From: Coptis chinensis
Lineage: Eukaryota > Streptophyta > Magnoliopsida > Ranunculales > Ranunculaceae
Length of the DNA stretch: 64,000 nucleotides
Assembly (NCBI GenBank): GCA_015680905.1
Contig: CM027377.1
Span: 3,992,501-4,056,500 of the forward strand
Direction: 5' to 3'
Shown here: piece by piece, positions 61,224 to 64,000 of the stretch
Position numbering within the stretch: position 1 is the stretch's first letter
Layout: every line of letters begins with the position of its first letter
Notes under the pieces: generated by a model
The model's database searches: none
The model's input: only the letters and a program-made list of their open reading frames with translations
Told to the model about the DNA's origin: nothing
Position numbers and translations under genes: made by a program

Positions 61224-63853
61224 ATGAGTGGAGAAGAAAAGAAGGGTAAAAGTGGAAAAGATATTCTATGTAATGCTTGTTCCGGTGCTGCAGCAGGTTA
61301 GTTATTAGTTTACTTAAATTTGATGATTTGATGCCATTTGGGTTTTGCTTTGTTGGATTTGTAATACTAGTCTTTTTTCTAACAGGAATTATACTGCAGG
61401 AGCCATTTCGGCCACGTTTGTATGTCCATTGGATGTTATTAAAACAAGACTTCAAGTTTATGGACTGCCCGATTTGCCGCATTCTGGTCGAAAAGGTATA
61501 ACTGTGTATGCCTCATTGTTGATATTAGGCATGTTGGTATGTTGTCCAAGGTTGATATTACTGGTTAAGTTGGGTCTTTCAAGACATGATTTGTAATCAA
61601 TATCTTGTATAGGACATTGTAGTGCTGGAAGCGAGCTAATAATAAGCCATAAAGTTCATACAGTCAAGTACTATGAATAGGTTGTGAATCTTTACAAGGT
61701 GTGGAGTTACTTTGTTGGACACGAGGGTGGTTTGGATAGTTCAAGTGTTAAGACTGAAATAGATGAAGGTTGAATTTTGTATGTAATACTTGAAGAAGTG
61801 TGTTCAGGTATACCAATTCAAATATACATTTCGAATCGGCCAAATTCACCACACCCGATTTCCATTTTCTTTCTCTTCCCCGCTTGATAAGTTCCTAAAT
61901 AACATACTATTTTTCTGAGATAAGAAAAAGTAGAAAGTTCTTCATTTCGGTTCTTGCACTGTTGACTTTTGTACTTCTAATGTTCTTCATTCTTTTGGGG
62001 AAATCAGGGAGTCTTATTGTTGCCAGCATGAAGAACATAATACAAAATGAGGGTGTGAGAGGATTGTATCGTGGCCTTTCTCCTACAATATTGGCACTAC
62101 TTCCGAACTGGGCCGTGAGTATTGTCTATCTTTGAATATTTTAACAAACCTGGTGCATTTTCCGCAGTAAATTTGCAAGAGATATGTCTGCGTGATTAAT
62201 AATTTGTTGAACAACTCAATTTTGCTTTGGTTTTCCCATGAAGTGCAAAACTCATGAACGGAAGACTATCGTAAAAGGGCACTACTAGATTATTTCTAAG
62301 AATCTTTGTTAAATGTGCACTCTCTATCTTCCCCTTGGTAGGTATGTCCGTCTTTACACAGTGGTAGCGAGATCAGATTTTATTTTATTTTAATTGTAAA
62401 CGCAGAAAGTTATTTTTCATTCTCAAATTTGAAGTAATTTTCTTATGGGTCTCAAAGGATCTACCGTTAGTCATGGTTTCAAGAGTAAGGAGAGATGTTA
62501 GGAATATAGAATTACCACTGTTCCTATCTCTCTAATCCATTAATCATTTTCTTATTGGTATGTGATAGGTCTTCCTGTGAATGATACTGGATTATTTTTG
62601 CTGTCATACTCAAATCAATCTGATTGTGTTGTCGAAACTTTACTTTATGGGGGCACACCTCGTATGATTTAAGAGTTGCCTCTGGTGTGATTTAGAATAG
62701 AGAGAGATGTGCCTTGATATGATGTTTGTTTCGAGGACAGAAAATATAATTCTGAATAATACAAATAATCCTATCTTAATTATTAATATCTAGTGGACTT
62801 TAAAGTAGTCAGGTGTAATTGATATGCTTTGACACATCTAGCCCTTTCTGTAATTAAGCGGTACTGTCCTTTTTCTATGTAGGTGTACTTCACAGTGTAT
62901 GAGCAGCTCAAAACTATACTTAAATCACATGGTTGGTTTGCATTTCGTTATCCTTCCATCTACATATTTCATTTGAGTTTTAGTGAGAGCGGATTTTGTT
63001 TTAAAAAGTTACCCTAGTAGAATTGGTTACTACTGTTTTGAATTTTAACCTTTTTTCTCTCAAATTATGATCATATAGGAAATAGGGATGGTCAACTCAC
63101 AATTGGCGCTAATATTATAGCTGCTACAGGAGCTGGAGCGGCGACAGCCATCACAACCAATCCACTGTGGGTTGTTAAGACCAGACTCCAGGTATGTTTA
63201 ATCTTCTTATATTTGCTGAATTTGATTTTCTGTGGATAAGTGATAATCACATCTCTTGGCCAGCTGAAGTTTTAAACTAAATATTTTGTATTTCTGTGTT
63301 TCAATTAAATCATTGGTAAAAGAAGTTGAAATGCTAGAATGCCAAACAAGTGGGTTACGAAATTGTCTGCTGTACTTCAGGGGAGAGTGGTTCACAATAA
63401 CAGTCAGTGTTCTTTTCCGTGTTAATCGTTATACCTCATTTGGTGAAACGATGCTATTTGAATTACATCGGTTTGGAAACTTTTATCTGGATATGAGTTG
63501 AGCAAAGTTATTTGCTTTTGTTAGTTTGCTTTGAGCAGATGCAACTTCCATCGCAGTGCTGTACCATCAAATTGTACTATACATCAAATTCTTATCCTAA
63601 CGATAGAGTCATTTGGGCTCAATCAACCTTGCAAACCCATGAAGTTCTTACAATTTTCTCTATTTTCCTTTTTGAGTCAAACAGTTGTGCTTCTGGTTTC
63701 TGGTTTGTTGTTGTTGTATTTTGATTTGATTTTTAACTTTTTCATGTTTAAACTGTAGACACAGGGAATGAGGTCAGGCGTGGTTCCTTACACAAGCATC
63801 TTTTCTGCTTTGACACGGATTATGCATGAAGAGGGAATCCGAGGATTATATAG
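61224..63853 (+). CDS. NDT1: NDT1-like NAD+ carrier, SLC25 family (partial; continues beyond window)
   Basis: Six exons, 61224-61296, 61400-61495, 62008-62114, 62883-62931, 63079-63191 and 63759-63853, join in phase with GT..AG introns. They encode the first 177 residues and part of a codon. Two mitochondrial-carrier signatures PxDxxKxR-type are seen: [10 protein letters not shown] and [10 protein letters not shown], followed by [11 protein letters not shown] and [30 protein letters not shown] is nearly the Arabidopsis NDT1 sequence, so transport of NAD+ across an organelle inner membrane is likely. Start chosen at 61224 (MSGEEKKGK), the only ATG in frame before the first helix. The third carrier repeat lies past 64000. 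Confidence 0.92.
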
Positions 63854-64000
63854 GTCAGTTCTTTTTTTGCAATAATCATAAGATTCATGGTCTTCAATCT
63901 GACTACATAAATGGTGATTCTGCTTAATAAACTTTGTTTTTTCAAATATGTTGGGTCCACAATCGGTTTTGGTTGTTTACAACTATATTCACGATATATG

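Noticed and set aside
63207-63758. Open frames between carrier exons 5 and 6
   Set aside because: They lie in an intron with good GT..AG borders and correct phase on both sides.

Overview
The window is nuclear DNA of a flowering plant, most likely a eudicot. It is AT-rich, its genes carry GT..AG introns, and the host proteins (RACK1, an ABCG7-like half-transporter, an NDT1-like NAD+ carrier, a C2H2/PARP-like protein, an LRR-XII receptor kinase) belong to plant families. The species cannot be named from sequence alone. No undescribed system is clear-cut. The best candidates are a family of Helitron-like elements built around a 55-bp minisatellite, and a dense quasi-palindromic repeat near 54 kb.

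Layout. 1-5.1 kb: intergenic, with a short Ty3/gypsy gag fossil and a Helitron-type 3' end. 5.1-11.5 kb: one end-to-end LINE (L1 type) bounded by a 13-bp target duplication. 12.6-15.4 kb: a long 55-bp minisatellite plus a conserved tail. 15.5-25 kb: a non-RD LRR receptor kinase gene on the minus strand, cut in two by a complete but decayed Ty1/copia element (5-bp duplication ACTTT). 25-29.4 kb: a second, truncated Ty1/copia copy abutting the receptor's N-terminus. 29.9-32 kb: a Helitron-type 3' end on the minus strand followed by gene fragments, one from phosphoethanolamine N-methyltransferase. 32.2-34.9 kb: two more copies of the minisatellite element, inverted relative to the first.

From 36 kb the window is more genic. 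RACK1 (plus, 36.2-38.3 kb) has ribosomal-protein-type promoter boxes. An 11-exon ABCG7-like transporter (minus, 39.6-44.6 kb) follows. 44.8-54 kb is a nested stack: a Ty3/gypsy pol-to-LTR remnant that received a 946-bp hAT-type non-autonomous transposon (8-bp duplication) and a 3.4-kb solo LTR (5-bp duplication). 54.1-54.9 kb is the quasi-palindromic repeat. 57.1-58.6 kb holds a two-exon C2H2 zinc-finger/PARP-like gene, and 61.2-63.9 kb the first six exons of an NDT1-like mitochondrial carrier that continues past the window.

The host genes are independent housekeeping or signalling genes with no operon-like relationship. Exon limits were set by hand from splice signals, codon phase and remembered family sequences. 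No database search was possible.
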